DNA from: Paratinospora sagittata
Taxonomy: Eukaryota; Streptophyta; Magnoliopsida; Ranunculales; Menispermaceae
Assembly (NCBI GenBank): GCA_035771175.1
Contig: CM069589.1
Coordinates: 26,244,201-26,308,200 of the forward strand
Direction: 5' to 3'
DNA: 64,000 bases
The notes below the pieces were generated by a model. The model had not been told where the DNA came from. It was given only the letters and a program-made list of their open reading frames with translations, and ran no database searches. Each line of letters starts with the position of its first letter. Position 1 is the first letter of the stretch. Shown here in pieces: positions 35,684 to 50,313 of the stretch. The position numbers and the translations under genes were made by a program.

Positions 35684-36163
35684 TCCCGACTTTGATTTCA
35701 AGGAGTGAAAAAGAATTGAAAATGCCTTTTCTTCCCATTTCTAACGCATGTTCAATCAGACAAATTGGAGTCAGAATGAAAACGTTATGGTTATTTTAAA
35801 GTTTCACACCGATCATTCAATTACTTCTCGTATGAATCGATAAGAAAAATTCAAATAGACTTACAGTTTAATCCTGACACTGATATGAGTTAATAAAAAG
35901 GCGTTGAAAATATTGTTTCTTCTTCTTTCCAAGGAATGTGCAATCACTCAAATTGGAGTCCGGAAGAAAACGTTATGGCTATTTTAATGTTTGTTACCCA
36001 TTGACCACCGTACTTGTGAATCTAATCAGCAATCAAAATCAAAAAGCCTTAGCCATTTCTTTGAAAGTATGATTTGAGTTATTCGAAAGACGTTTAAAAT
36101 ATCGTTTCTTCCTCTTTTCAAAGCATTTTTAATCACTCAAACTGGAGTCAGGAATAAAATGTT

Positions 36164-39100
36164 ATGGCTATTTGAATATTTTATCCCGATCAATCAACAT
36201 ACATATCGACCAAATCGTGAAGAAATCTTCAAAAATCCATAACTTTTTATCCCGACTTTGATTTCAAGGAGTGAAAAAGAATTGAAAATGCCTTTTCTTC
36301 CCATTTCTAACGCATGTTCAATCAGACAAATTGGAGTCAGAATGAAAACGTTATGGTTATTTTAAAGTTTCACACCGGTCATTCAATTACTTCTCGTATG
36401 AATCGATAAGAAAAATTCAAATAGACTTACAGTTTAATCCTGACACTGATATGAGTTAATAAAAAGGCGTTGAAAATATTGTTTCTTCTTCTTTCCAAGG
36501 AATGTGCAATCACTCAAATTGGAGTCCGGAAGAAAACGTTATGGCTATTTTAATGTTTGTTACCCATTGACCACCGTACTTGTGAATCTAATCAGCAATC
36601 AAAATCAAAATGCCTTAGCCATTTCTTTGAAAGTATGATTTGAGTTATTCGAAAGACGTTTAAAATATCGTTTCTTCCTCTTTTCAAAGCATTTTTAATC
36701 ACTCAAACTGGAGTCAGGAATAAAATGTTATGGCTATTTGAATATTTTATCCCGATCAATCAACATACATATCGACCAAATCGTGAAGAAATCTTCAAAA
36801 AGCCATAACTTTTTATCCCGACTTTGATTTCAAGGAGTGAAAAAGAATTGAAAATGCCTTTTCTTCCCATTTCTAACGCATGTTCAATCAGACAAATTGG
36901 AGTCAGAATGAAAACGTTATGGTTATTTTAAAGTTTCACACCGGTCATTCAATTACTTCTCGTATGAATCGATAAGAAAAATTCAAATATACTTACAGTT
37001 TAATCCTGACACTGATATGAGTTAATAAAAAGGCGTTGAAAATATTGTTTCTTCTTCTTTCCAAAGAATGTGCAATCACTCAATTTGGAGTCCGGAAGAA
37101 AACGTTATGGCTATTTTAATGTTTGTTACCCATTGACCACCGTACTTGTGAATCTAATCAGCAATCAAAATCAAAAAGCCTTAGCCATTTCTTTGGAAGT
37201 ATGATTTGAGTTATTCGAAAGACGTTTAAAATATCGTTTCTTCCTCCTTTGAAAGCATTTTTAATCACTCAAACTGGAGTCAGGACTAAAATGTTATGGC
37301 TATTTGAATATTTTATCCCGATCAATCAACATACATATCGACGAAATCGTGAAGAAATCTTCAAAAAGCCATAACTTTTTATCCCGACTTTGATTTCAAG
37401 GAGTGAAAAAGAATTGAAAATGCCTTTTCTTCCCATTTCTAACGCATGTTCAATCAGACAAATTGGAGTCAGAATGAAAACGTTATGGTTATTTTAAAGT
37501 TTCACACCGATCATTCAATTACTTCTCGTATGAATCGATAAGAAAAATTCAAATAGACTTACAGTTTAATCCTGACACTGATATGAGTTAATAAAAAGGC
37601 GTTGAAAATATTGTTTCTTCTTCTTTCCAAGGAATGTGCAATCACTCAAATTGGAGTCCGGAAGAAAACGTTATGGCTATTTTAATGTTTGTTACCCATT
37701 GACCACCGTACTTGTGAATCTAATCAGCAATCAAAATCAAAAAGCCTTAGCCATTTCTTTGGAAGTATGATTTGAGTCATTCGAAAGACGTTTAAAATAT
37801 CGTTTCTTCCTCTTTTCAAAGCATTTTTAATCACTCAAACTGGAGTCAGGAATAAAATGTTATGGCTATTTGAATATTTTATCCCGATCAATCAACATAC
37901 ATATCGACCAAATCGTGAAGAAATCTTCAAAAAGCCATAACTTTTTATCCCGACTTTGATTTCAAGGAGTGAAAAAGAATTGAAAATGCCTTTTCTTCCC
38001 ATTTCTAACGCATGTTCAATCAGACAAATTGGAGTCAGAATGAAAACGTTATGGTTATTTTAAAGTTTCACACCGATCATTCAATTACTTCTCGTATGAA
38101 TCGATAAGAAAAATTCAAATAGACTTACAGTTTAATCCTGACACTGATATCAGTTAATAAAAAGGCGTTGAAAATATTGTTTCTTCTTCTTTCCAAGGAA
38201 TGTGCAATCACTCAAATTGGAGTCCGGAAGAAAACGTTATGGCTATTTTAATGTTTGTTACCCATTGACCACCGTACTTGTGAATCTAATCAGCAATCAA
38301 AATCAAAAAGCCTTAGCCATTTCTTTGGAAGTACGATTTGAGTCATTCGAAAGACGTTTAAAATATCGTTTCTTCCTCTTTTCAAAGCATTTTTAATCAC
38401 TCAAACTGGAGTCAGGAATAAAATGTTATGGCTATTTGAATATTTTATCCCGATCAATCAACTTACTTATCGACCAAATCGTGAAGAAATGTTCAAAAAG
38501 CCATAACTTTTTATCCCGACTTTGATTTCAAGGAGTGAAAAAGAATTGAAAATGCCTTTTCTTCCCATTTCTAACGCATGTTCAATCAGACAAATTGGAG
38601 TCAGAATGAAAACGTTATGGTTATTTTAAAGTTTCACACCGATCATTCAATTACTTCTCGTATGAATCGATAAGAAAAATTCAAATAGACTTACAGTTTA
38701 ATCCTGACACTGATATGAGTTAATAAAAAGGCGTTGAAAATATTGTTTCTTCTTCTTTCCAAGGAATGTGCAATCACTCAAATTGGAGTCCGGAAGAAAA
38801 CGTTATGGCTATTTTAATGTTTGTTACCCATTGACCACCGTACTTGTGAATCTAATCAGCAATCAAAATCAAAAAGCCTTAGCCATTTCTTTGAAAGTAT
38901 GATTTGAGTTATTCGAAAGACGTTTAAAATATCGTTTCTTCCTCTTTTCAAAGCATTTTTAATCACTCAAACTGGAGTCAGGAATAAAATGTTATGGCTA
39001 TTTGAATATTTTATCCCGATCAATCAACATACATATCGACCAAATCGTGAAGAAATCTTCAAAAAGCCATAACTTTTTATCCCGACTTTGATTTCAAGGA

Positions 39101-42100
39101 GTGAAAAAGAATTGAAAATGCCTTTTCTTCCCATTTCTAACGCATGTTCAATCAGACAAATTGGAGTCAGAATGAAAACGTTATGGTTATTTTAAAGTTT
39201 CACACCGGTCATTCAATTACTTCTCGTATGAATCGATAAGAAAAATTCAAATATACTTACAGTTTAATCCTGACACTGATATGAGTTAATAAAAAGGCGT
39301 TGAAAATATTGTTTCTTCTTCTTTCCAAAGAATGTGCAATCACTCAATTTGGAGTCCGGAAGAAAACGTTATGGCTATTTTAATGTTTGTTACCCATTGA
39401 CCACCGTACTTGTGAATCTAATCAGCAATCAAAATCAAAAAGCCTTAGCCATTTCTTTGGAAGTATGATTTGAGTTATTCGAAAGACGTTTAAAATATCG
39501 TTTCTTCCTCCTTTCAAAGCATTTTTAATCACTCAAACTGGAGTCAGGACTAAAATGTTATGGCTATTTGAATATTTTATCCCGATCAATCAACATACAT
39601 ATCGACGAAATCGTGAAGAAATCTTCAAAAAGCCATAACTTTTTATCCCGACTTTGGTTTCAAGGAGTGAAAAAGAATTGAAAATGCCTTTTCTTCCCAT
39701 TTCTAACGCATGTTCAATCAGACAAATTGGAGTCAGAATGAAAACGTTATGGTTATTTTAAAGTTTCACACCGATCATTCAATTACTTCTCGTATGAATT
39801 GATAAGAAAAATTCAAATAGACTTACAGTTTAATCCTGACACTGATATGAGTTAATAAAAAGGCGTTGAAAATATTGTTTCTTCTTCTTTCCAAGGAATG
39901 TGCAATCACTCAAATTGGAGTCCGGAAGAAAACGTTATGGCTATTTTAATGTTTGTTACCCATTGACCACCGTACTTGTGAATCTAATCAGCAATCAAAA
40001 TCAAAAAGCCTTAGCCATTTCTTTGAAAGTATGATTTGAGTTATTCGAAAGACGTTTAAAATATCGTTTCTTCCTCTTTTCAAAGCATTTTTAATCACTC
40101 AAACTGGAGTCAGGAATAAAATGTTATGGCTATTTGAATATTTTATCCCGATCAATCAACATACATATCGACCAAATCGTGAAGAAATCTTCAAAAAGCC
40201 ATAACTTTTTATCCCGACTTTGATTTCAAGGAGTGAAAAAGAATTGAAAATGCCTTTTCTTCCAATTTCTAACGCATGTTCAATCAGACAAATTGGAGTC
40301 AGAATGAAAACGTTATGGTTATTTTAAAGTTTCACACCGATCATTCAATTACTTCTCGTATGAATCGATAAGAAAAATTCAAATAGACTTACAGTTTAAT
40401 CCTGACACTGATATGAGTTAATAAAAAGGCGTTGAAAATATTGTTTCTTCTTCTTTCCAAGGAATGTGCAATCACTCAAATTGGAGTCCGGAAGAAAACG
40501 TTATGGCTATTTTAATGTTTGTTACCCATTGACCACCGTACTTGTGAATCTAATCAGCAATCAAAATCAAAAAGCCTTAGCGATTTCTTTGGAAGTATGA
40601 TTTGAGTTATTCGAAAGACGTTTAAAATATCGTTTCTTCCTCCTTTCAAAGCATTTTTAATCACTCAAACTGGAGTCAGGAATAAAATGTTATGGCTATT
40701 TGAATATTTCATCCCGATCAATCAACATACATATCGACCAAATCGTGAAGAAATCTTCAAAAAGCCATAACTTTTTATCCCGACTTTGATTTCAAGGAGT
40801 GAAAAAGAATTGAAAATGCCTTTTCTTCCCATTTCTAACGCATGTTCAATCAGACAAATTGGAGTCAGAATGAAAACGTTATGGTTATTTTAAAGTTTCA
40901 CACCGATCATTCAATTACTTCTCGTATGAATCGATAAGAAAAATTCAAATAGACTTACAGTTTAATCCTGACACTGATATGAGTTAATAAAAAGGCGTTG
41001 AAAATATTGTTTCTTCTTCTTTCCAAGGAATGTGCAATCACTCAAATTGAAGTCCGGAAGAAAACGTTATGGCTATTTTAATGTTTGTTACCCATTGACC
41101 ACCGTACTTGTGAATCTGATCAGCAATCAAAATCAAAAAGCCTTAGCCATTTCTTTGGAAGTATGATTTGAGTTATTCGAAAGACGTTTAAAATATCGTT
41201 TCTTCCTCCTTTCAAAGCATTTTTAATCACTCAAACTGGAGTCAGGAATAAAATGTTATGGCTATTTGAATATTTTATCCCGATCAATCAACATACATAT
41301 CGACCAAATCGTGAAGAAATCTTCAAAAAGCCATAACTTTTTATCCCGACTTTGATTTCAAGGAGTGAAAAAGAATTGAAAATGCCTTTTCTTCCCATTT
41401 CTAACGCATGTTCAATCAGACAAATTGGAGTCAGAATGAAAACGTTATGGTTATTTTAAAGTTTCACACCGGTCATTCAATTACTTCTCGTATGAATCGA
41501 TAAGAAAAATTCAAATATACTTACAGTTTAATCCTGACACTGATATGAGTTAATAAAAAGGCGTTGAAAATATTGTTTCTTCTTCTTTCCAAGGAATGTG
41601 CAATCACTCAAATTGGAGTCCGGAAGAAAACGTTATGGCTATTTTAATGTTTGTTACCCATTGACCACCGTACTTGTGAATCTAATCAGCAATCAAAATC
41701 AAAAAGCCTTAGCCATTTCTTTGAAAGTATGATTTGAGTTATTCGAAAGACGTTTAAAATATCGTTTCTTCCTCTTTTCAAAGCATTTTTAATCACTCAA
41801 ACTGGAGTCAGGACTAAAATGTTATGGCTATTTGAATATTTTATCCCGATCAATCAACATACATATCGACCAAATCGTGAAGAAATCTTCAAAAAGCCAT
41901 AACTTTTTATCCCGACTTTGATTTCAAGGAGTGAAAAAGAATTGAAAATGCCTTTTCTTCCAATTTCTAACGCATGTTCAATCAGACAAATTGGAGTCAG
42001 AATGAAAACGTTATGGTTATTTTAAAGTTTCACACCGATCATTCAATTACTTCTCGTATGAATCGATAAGAAAAATTCAAATAGACTTACAGTTTAATCC

Positions 42101-44087
42101 TGACACTGATATGAGTTAATAAAAAGGCGTTGAAAATATTGTTTCTTCTTCTTTCCAAGGAATGTGCAATCACTCAAATTGGAGTCCGGAAGAAAACGTT
42201 ATGGCTATTTTAATGTTTGTTACCCATTGACCACCGTACTTGTGAATCTAATCAGCAATCAAAATCAAAAAGCCTTAGCGATTTCTTTGGAAGTATGATT
42301 TGAGTTATTCGAAAGACGTTTAAAATATCGTTTCTTCCTCCTTTCAAAGCATTTTTAATCACTCAAACTGGAGTCAGGAATAAAATGTTATGGCTATTTG
42401 AATATTTTATCCCGATCAATCAACATACATATCGACCAAATCGTGAAGAAATCTTCAAAAAGCCATAACTTTTTATCCCGACTTTGATTTCAAGGAGTGA
42501 AAAAGAATTGAAAATGCCTTTTCTTCCAATTTCTAACGCATGTTCAATCAGACAAATTGGAGTCAGAATGAAAACGTTATGGTTATTTTAAAGTTTCACA
42601 CCGATCATTCAATTACTTCTCGTATGAATCGATAAGAAAAATTCAAATAGACTTACAGTTTAATCCTGACACTGATATGAGTTAATAAAAAGGCGTTGAA
42701 AATATTGTTTCTTCTTCTTTCCAAGGAATGTGCAATCACTCAAATTGGAGTCCGGAAGAAAACGTTATGGCTATTTTAATGTTTGTTACCCATTGACCAC
42801 CGTACTTGTGAATCTAATCAGCAATCAAAATCAAAAAGCCTTAGCGATTTCTTTGGAAGTATGATTTGAGTTATTCGAAAGACGTTTAAAATATCGTTTC
42901 TTCCTCCTTTCAAAGCATTTTTAATCACTCAAACTGGAGTCAGGAATAAAATGTTATGGCTATTTGAATATTTCATCCCGATCAATCAACATACATATCG
43001 ACCAAATCGTGAAGAAATCTTCAAAAAGCCATAACTTTTTATCCCGACTTTGATTTCAAGGAGTGAAAAAGAATTGAAAATGCCTTTTCTTCCCATTTCT
43101 AACGCATGTTCAATCAGACAAATTGGAGTCAGAATGAAAACGTTATGGTTATTTTAAAGTTTCACACCGATCATTCAATTACTTCTCGTATGAATCGATA
43201 AGAAAAATTCAAATAGACTTACAGTTTAATCCTGACACTGATATGAGTTAATAAAAAGGCGTTGAAAATATTGTTTCTTCTTCTTTCCAAGGAATGTGCA
43301 ATCACTCAAATTGGAGTCCGGAAGAAAACGTTATGGCTATTTTAATGTTTGTTACCCATTGACCACCGTACTTGTGAATCTGATCAGCAATCAAAATCAA
43401 AAAGCCTTAGCCATTTCTTTGGAAGTATGATTTGAGTTATTCGAAAGACGTTTAAAATATCGTTTCTTCCTCCTTTCAAAGCATTTTTAATCACTCAAAC
43501 TGGAGTCAGGAATAAAATGTTATGGCTATTTGAATATTTTATCCCGATCAATCAACATACATATCGACGAAATCGTGAAGAAATCTTCAAAAAGCCATAA
43601 CTTTTTATCCCGACTTTGGTTTCAAGGAGTGAAAAAGAATTGAAAATGCCTTTTCTTCCCATTTCTAACGCATGTTCAATCAGACAAATTGGAGTCAGAA
43701 TGAAAACGTTATGGTTATTTTAAAGTTTCACACCGATCATTCAATTACTTCTCGTATGAATTGATAAGAAAAATTCAAATATACTTACAGTTTAATCCTG
43801 ACACTGATATGAGTTAATAAAAAGGCGTTGAAAATATTGTTTCTTCTTCTTTCCAAGGAATGTGCAATCACTCAAATTGGAGTCCGGAAGAAAACGTTAT
43901 GGCTATTTTAATGTTTGTTACCCATTGACCACCGTACTTGTGAATCTAATCAGCAATCAAAATCAAAAAGCCTTAGCCATTTCTTTGGAAGTATGATTTG
44001 AGTTATTCGAAAGACGTTTAAAATATCGTTTCTTCCTCTTTTCAAAGCATTTTTAATCACTCAAACTGGGGTCAGGAATAAAATGTT
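36164..44087. repeat. Trimer units 64-77, loose four-unit pattern
   Basis: Fourteen full-length 566-bp units. CACACCGGTC with AGGACTAAAATG recurs in units 65, 69 and 73, a four-unit spacing, and GACGAAAT follows in units 66 and 70. TTAGCGATTTC marks units 71, 74 and 75. TATTTCATCCC with ATCTGATCAGC marks units 72 and 76. CTTTGGTTTC with GAATTGATAAG marks units 70 and 77. Pairs 71-72 and 75-76 are evidently copies. The order is partly scrambled, so I do not call a clean block. CCAAAGAATG with CAATTTGG is last seen in unit 69. Confidence 0.75.
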
Positions 44088-47000
44088 ATGGCTATTTGAA
44101 TATTTTATCCCGATCAATCAACTTACATATCGACCAAATCGTGAAGAAATGTTCAAAAAGCCATAACTTTTTATCCCGACTTTGATTTCAAGGAGTGAAA
44201 AAGAATTGAAAATGCCTTTTCTTCCAATTTCTAACGCATGTTCAATCAGACAAATTGGAGTCAGAATGAAAACGTTATGGTTATTTTAAAGTTTCACATC
44301 GATCATTCAATTACTTCTCGTATGAATCGATAAGAAAAACTCAAATATACTTACCGTTTAATCCTGACACTGATATGAGTTAATAAAAAGGCGTTGAAAA
44401 TATTGTTTCTTCTTCTTTCCAAGGAATGTGCAATCACTCAAATTGGAGTCCGGAAGAAAACGTTATGGCTATTTTAATGTTTGTTACCCATTGACCACCG
44501 TACTTGTGAATCTGATTAGCAATCAAAATCAAAAAGCCTTAGCCATTTCTTTGGAAGTATGATTTGAGTTATTCGAAAGACGTTTAAAATATCGTTTCTT
44601 CCTACTTTCAAAGCATTTTTAATCACTCAAACTGGAGTCAGGAATAAAATGTTATGGCTATTTGAATATTTTATCCCGATCAATCAACATACATATCGAC
44701 CAAATCGTGAAGAAATCTTCAAAAAGCCATAACTTTTTATCCCGACTTTGATTTCAAGGAGTGAAAAAGAATTGAAAATGCCTTTTCTTCCCATTTCTAA
44801 CGCATGTTCAATCAGACAAATTGGAGTCAGAATGAAAACGTTATGGTTATTTTAAAGTTTCACACCGATCATTCAATTACTTCTCGTATGAATCGATAAG
44901 AAAAATTCAAATAGACTTACAGTTTAATCCTGACACTGATATGAGTTAATAAAAAGGCGTTGAAAATATTGTTTCTTCTTCTTTCCAAGGAATGTGCAAT
45001 CACTCAAATTGGAGTCCGGAAGAAAACGTTATGGCTATTTTAATGTTTGTTACCCATTGACCACCGTACTTGTGAATCTAATCAGCAATCAAAATCAAAA
45101 AGCCTTAGCCATTTCTTTGAAAGTATGATTTGAGTTATTCGAAAGACGTTTAAAATATCGTTTCTTCCTCTTTTCAAAGCATTTTTAATCACTCAAACTG
45201 GAGTCAGGAATAAAATGTTATGGCTATTTGAATATTTTATCCCGATCAATCAACATACATATCGACCAAATCGTGAAGAAATCTTCAAAAAGCCATAACT
45301 TTTTATCCCGACTTTGATTTCAAGGAGTGAAAAAGAATTGAAAATGCCTTTTCTTCCCATTTCTAACGCATGTTCAATCAGACAAATTGGAGTCAGAATG
45401 AAAACGTTATGGTTATTTTAAAGTTTCACACCGATCATTCAATTACTTCTCGTATGAATCGATAAGAAAAATTCAAATAGACTTACAGTTTAATCCTGAC
45501 ACTGATATGAGTTAATAAAAAGGCGTTGAAAATATTGTTTCTTCTTCTTTCCAAGGAATGTGCAATCACTCAAATTGGAGTCCGGAAGAAAACGTTATGG
45601 CTATTTTAATGTTTGTTACCCATTGACCACCGTACTTGTGAATCTGATCAGCAATCAAAATCAAAAAGCCTTAGCCATTTCTTTGGAAGTATGATTTGAG
45701 TTATTCGAAAGACGTTTAAAATATCGTTTCTTCCTCCTTTCAAAGCATTTTTAATCACTCAAACTGGAGTCAGGAATAAAATGTTATGGCTATTTGAATA
45801 TTTTATCCCGATCAATCAACATACATATCGACCAAATTGTGAAGAAATCTTCAAAAAGCCATAACTTTTTATCCCGACTTTGATTTCAAGGAGTGAAAAA
45901 GAATTGAAAATGCCTTTTCTTCCCATTTCTAACGCATGTTCAATCAGACAAATTGGAGTCAGAATGAAAACGTTATGGTTATTTTAAAGTTTCACACCGA
46001 TCATTCAATTACTTCTCGTATGAATCGATAAGAAAAATTCAAATAGACTTACAGTTTAATCCTGACACTGATATGAGTTAATAAAAAGGCGTTGAAAATA
46101 TTGTTTCTTCTTCTTTCCAAGGAATGTGCAATCACTCAAATTGGAGTCCGGAAGAAAACGTTATGGCTATTTTAATGTTTGTTACCCATTGACCACCGTA
46201 CTTGTGAATCTAATCAGCAATCAAAATCAAAAAGCCTTAGCCATTTCTTTGAAAGTATGATTTGAGTTATTCGAAAGACGTTTAAAATATCGTTTCTTCC
46301 TCTTTTCAAAGCATTTTTAATCACTCAAACTGGAGTCAGGAATAAAATGTTATGGCTATTTGAATATTTTATCCCGATCAATCAACATACATATCGACCA
46401 AATCGTGAAGAAATCTTCAAAAAGCCATAACTTTTTATCCCGACTTTGATTTCAAGGAGTGAAAAAGAATTGAAAATGCCTTTTCTTCCCATTTCTAACG
46501 CATGTTCAATCAGACAAATTGGAGTCAGAATGAAAACGTTATGGTTATTTTAAAGTTTCACACCGATCATTCAATTACTTCTCGTATGAATCGATAAGAA
46601 AAATTCAAATAGACTTACAGTTTAATCCTGACACTGATATGAGTTAATAAAAAGGCATTGAAAATATTGTTTCTTCTTCTTTCCAAGGAATGTGCAATCA
46701 CTCAAATTGGAGTCCGGAAGAAAACGTTATGGCTATTTTAATGTTTGTTACCCATTGACCACCGTACTTGTGAATCTAATCAGCAATCAAAATCAAAAAG
46801 CCTTAGCCATTTCTTTGGAAGTATGATTTGAGTCATTCGAAAGACGTTTAAAATATCGTTTCTTCCTCTTTTCAAAGCATTTTTAATCACTCAAACTGGA
46901 GTCAGGAATAAAATGTTATGGCTATTTGAATATTTTATCCCGATCAATCAACTTACTTATCGACCAAATCGTGAAGAAATGTTCAAAAAGCCATAACTTT

Positions 47001-47483
47001 TTATCCCGACTTTGATTTCAAGGAGTGAAAAAGAATTGAAAATGCCTTTTCTTCCCATTTCTAACGCATGTTCAATCAGACAAATTGGAGTCAGAATGAA
47101 AACGTTATGGTTATTTTAAAGTTTCACACCGATCATTCAATTACTTCTCGTATGAATCGATAAGAAAAATTCAAATAGACTTACAGTTTAATCCTGACAC
47201 TGATATGAGTTAATAAAAAGGCGTTGAAAATATTGTTTCTTCTTCTTTCCAAGGAATGTGCAATCACTCAAATTGGAGTCCGGAAGAAAACGTTATGGCT
47301 ATTTTAATGTTTGTTACCCATTGACCACCGTACTTGTGAATCTAATCAGCAATCAAAATCAAAAAGCCTTAGCCATTTCTTTGAAAGTATGATTTGAGTT
47401 ATTCGAAAGACGTTTAAAATATCGTTTCTTCCTCTTTTCAAAGCATTTTTAATCACTCAAACTGGAGTCAGGAATAAAATGTT
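44088..47483. repeat. Trimer units 78-83, no clear higher-order partner
   Basis: Six full-length units. Unit 78 has CAACTTACAT, CTTCCAATT, GAAAAACTCAAATATAC, CTTACCG, ATCTGATTAGC and CCTACTTTC. Unit 80 has ATCTGATCAGC. Unit 81 has CAAATTGTG. Unit 82 has AGGCATTG and GAGTCATTC. Unit 83 has CAACTTACTT and GAAAGTATG. Units 82-83 resemble units 84-85, so the following five-unit block may have begun with a two-unit duplication here. Confidence 0.7.
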
Positions 47484-50313
47484 ATGGCTATTTGAATATT
47501 TTATCCCGATCAATCAACATACATATCGACCAAATCGTGAAGAAATCTTCAAAAAGCCATAACTTTTTATCCCGACTTTGATTTCAAGGAGTGAAAAAGA
47601 ATTGAAAATGCCTTTTCTTCCCATTTCTAACGCATGTTCAATCAGACAAATTGGAGTCAGAATGAAAACGTTATGGTTATTTTAAAGTTTCACACCGATC
47701 ATTCAATTACTTCTCGTATGAATCGATAAGAAAAATTCAAATAGACTTACAGTTTAATCCTGACACTGATATGAGTTAATAAAAAGGCGTTGAAAATATT
47801 GTTTCTTCTTCTTTCCAAGGAATGTGCAATCACTCAAATTGGAGTCCGGAAGAAAACGTTATGGCTATTTTAATGTTTGTTACCCATTGACCACCGTACT
47901 TGTGAATCTAATCAGCAATCAAAATCAAAAAGCCTTAGCCATTTCTTTGGAAGTATGATTTGAGTCATTCGAAAGACGTTTAAAATATCGTTTCTTCCTC
48001 TTTTCAAAGCATTTTTAATCACTCAAACTGGAGTCAGGAATAAAATGTTATGGCTATTTGAATATTTTATCCCGATCAATCAACTTACTTATCGACCAAA
48101 TCGTGAAGAAATGTTCAAAAAGCCATAACTTTTTATCCCGACTTTGATTTCAAGGAGTGAAAAAGAATTGAAAATGCCTTTTCTTCCCATTTCTAACGCA
48201 TGTTCAATCAGACAAATTGGAGTCAGAATGAAAACGTTATGGTTATTTTAAAGTTTCACACCGATCATTCAATTACTTCTCGTATGAATCGATAAGAAAA
48301 ATTCAAATAGACTTACAGTTTAATCCTGACACTGATATGAGTTAATAAAAAGGCGTTGAAAATATTGTTTCTTCTTCTTTCCAAGGAATGTGCAATCACT
48401 CAAATTGGAGTCCGGAAGAAAACGTTATGGCTATTTTAATGTTTGTTACCCATTGACCACCGTACTTGTGAATCTAATCAGCAATCAAAATCAAAAAGCC
48501 TTAGCCATTTCTTTGAAAGTATGATTTGAGTTATTCGAAAGACGTTTAAAATATCGTTTCTTCCTCTTTTCAAAGCATTTTTAATCACTCAAACTGGAGT
48601 CAGGAATAAAATGTTATGGCTATTTGAATATTTTATCCCGATCAATCAACATACATATCGACGAAATCGTGAAGAAATCTTCAAAAAGCCATAACTTTTT
48701 ATCCCGACTTTGATTTCAAGGAGTGAAAAAGAATTGAAAATGCCTTTTCTTCCCATTTCTAACGCATGTTCAATCAGACAAATTGGAGTCAGAATGAAAA
48801 CGTTATGGTTATTTTAAAGTTTCACACCGATCTTTCAATTACTTCTCGTATGAATCGATAAGAAAAATTCAAATAGACTTACAGTTTAATCCTGACACTG
48901 ATATGAGTTAATAAAAAGGCGTTGAAAATATTGTTTCTTCTTCTTTCCAAGGAATGTGCAATCACTCAAATTGGAGTCCGGAAGAAAACGTTATGGCTAT
49001 TTTAATGTTTGTTACCCATTGACCACCGTACTTGTGAATCTAATCAGCAATCAAAATCAAAAAGCCTTAGCCATTTCTTTGAAAGTATGATTTGAGTTAT
49101 TCGAAAGACGTTTAAAATATCGTTTCTTCCTCTTTTCAAAGCATTTTTAATCACTCAAACTGGAGTCAGGAATAAAATGTTATGGCTATTTGAATATTTT
49201 ATCCCGATCAATCAACATACATATCGACCAAATCGTGAAGAAATGTTCAAAAAGCCATAACTTTTTATCCCGACTTTGATTTCAAGGAGTGAAAAAGAAT
49301 TGAAAATGCCTTTTCTTCCCATTTCTAACGCATGTTCAATCAGACAAATTGGAGTCAGAATGAAAACGTTATGGTTATTTTAAAGTTTCACACCGGTCAT
49401 TTAATTACTTCTCGTATGAATCGATAAGAAAAATTCAAATGGACTTACAGTTTAATCCTGACACTGATATGAGTTAATAAAAAGGCGTTGAAAATATTGT
49501 TTCTTCTTCTTTCCAAGGAATGTGCAATCACTCAAATTGGAGTCCGGAAGAAAACGTTATGGCTATTTTAATGTTTGTTACCCATTGACCACCGTACTTG
49601 TGAATCTAATCAGCAATCAAAATCAAAAAGCCTTAGCCATTTCTTTGGAAGTATGATTTGAGTTATTCGAAAGACGTTTAAAATATCGTTTCTTCCTCTT
49701 TTCAACGCATTTTCAATCACTCAAACTGGAGTCAGGAATAAAATGTTATGGCTATTTGAATATTTTATCCCGATCAATCAACATACATATCGACGAAATC
49801 GTGAAGAAATCTTCAAAAAGCCATAACTTTTTATCCCGACTTTGATTTCAAGGAGTGAAAAAGAATTGAAAATGCCTTTTCTTCCCATTTCTAACGCATG
49901 TTCAATCAGACAAATTGGAGTCAGAATGAAAACGTTATGGTTATTTTAAAGTTTCACACCGATCATTCAATTACTTCTCGTATGAATCGATAAGAAAAAT
50001 TCAAATAGACTTACAGTTTAATCCTGACACTGATATGAGTTAATAAAAAGGCGTTGAAAATATTGTTTCTTCTTCTTTCCAAGGAATGTGCAATCACTCA
50101 AATTGGAGTCCGGAAGAAAACGTTATGGCTATTTTAATGTTTGTTACCCATTGACCACCGTACTTGTGAATCTAATCAGCAATCAAAATCAAAAAGCCTT
50201 AGCCATTTCTTTGAAAGTATGATTTGAGTTATTCGAAAGACGTTTAAAATATCGTTTCTTCCTCTTTTCAAAGCATTTTTAATCACTCAAACTGGAGTCA
50301 GGAATAAAATGTT
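47484..50313. repeat. Higher-order block IV, copy 1 (units 84-88, 2830 bp)
   Basis: Five trimers. Unit 84 has GAGTCATTC. Unit 85 has CAACTTACTT with GAAAGTATG. Unit 86 has GACGAAAT and CGATCTTTC. Unit 87 has GAAATGTTC, CACACCGGTCATTTAATT, AAATGGACTT and ATTTTCAATC. Unit 88 has GACGAAAT with GAAAGTATG. The same series follows 2830 bp downstream. Confidence 0.83.

Larger units (their letters stand above)
34524..36163. repeat. Trimer units 62-63, the host of the insertion
   Basis: Unit 62 (34524-35089) has CTTCCAATT, GTCAAAATG, GTTAGGG and GGATGTATG. Unit 63 starts at 35090 with CCCGATCCATC and GACGAAAT and is split by 508 extra bases: the 503-bp fold-back element plus a 5-bp duplication. Its right part continues with CTTCCCATT, CACACCGATC, GAAAGTATG and CCTCTTTTCAAAG, like unit 61. 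Subtracting the insertion leaves a normal 566-bp trimer, and the next unit starts at 36164. Confidence 0.93.

Noticed and set aside
35098..35738. Open frames of 63-132 codons on both strands across the fold-back
   Set aside because: They read poly-lysine from the A tract and then PERSG/QNVQA-type repeats from the 20/21-bp units, and appear on both strands because the element is palindromic. Some start in satellite sequence. They are not proteins.
38202..38396. 64-codon plus-strand open frame with a GTG start
   Set aside because: It is opened by point changes in unit 67 (TATGATTTGAG to TACGATTTGAG, for example) that remove a stop present in the other units. It is a satellite by-product.
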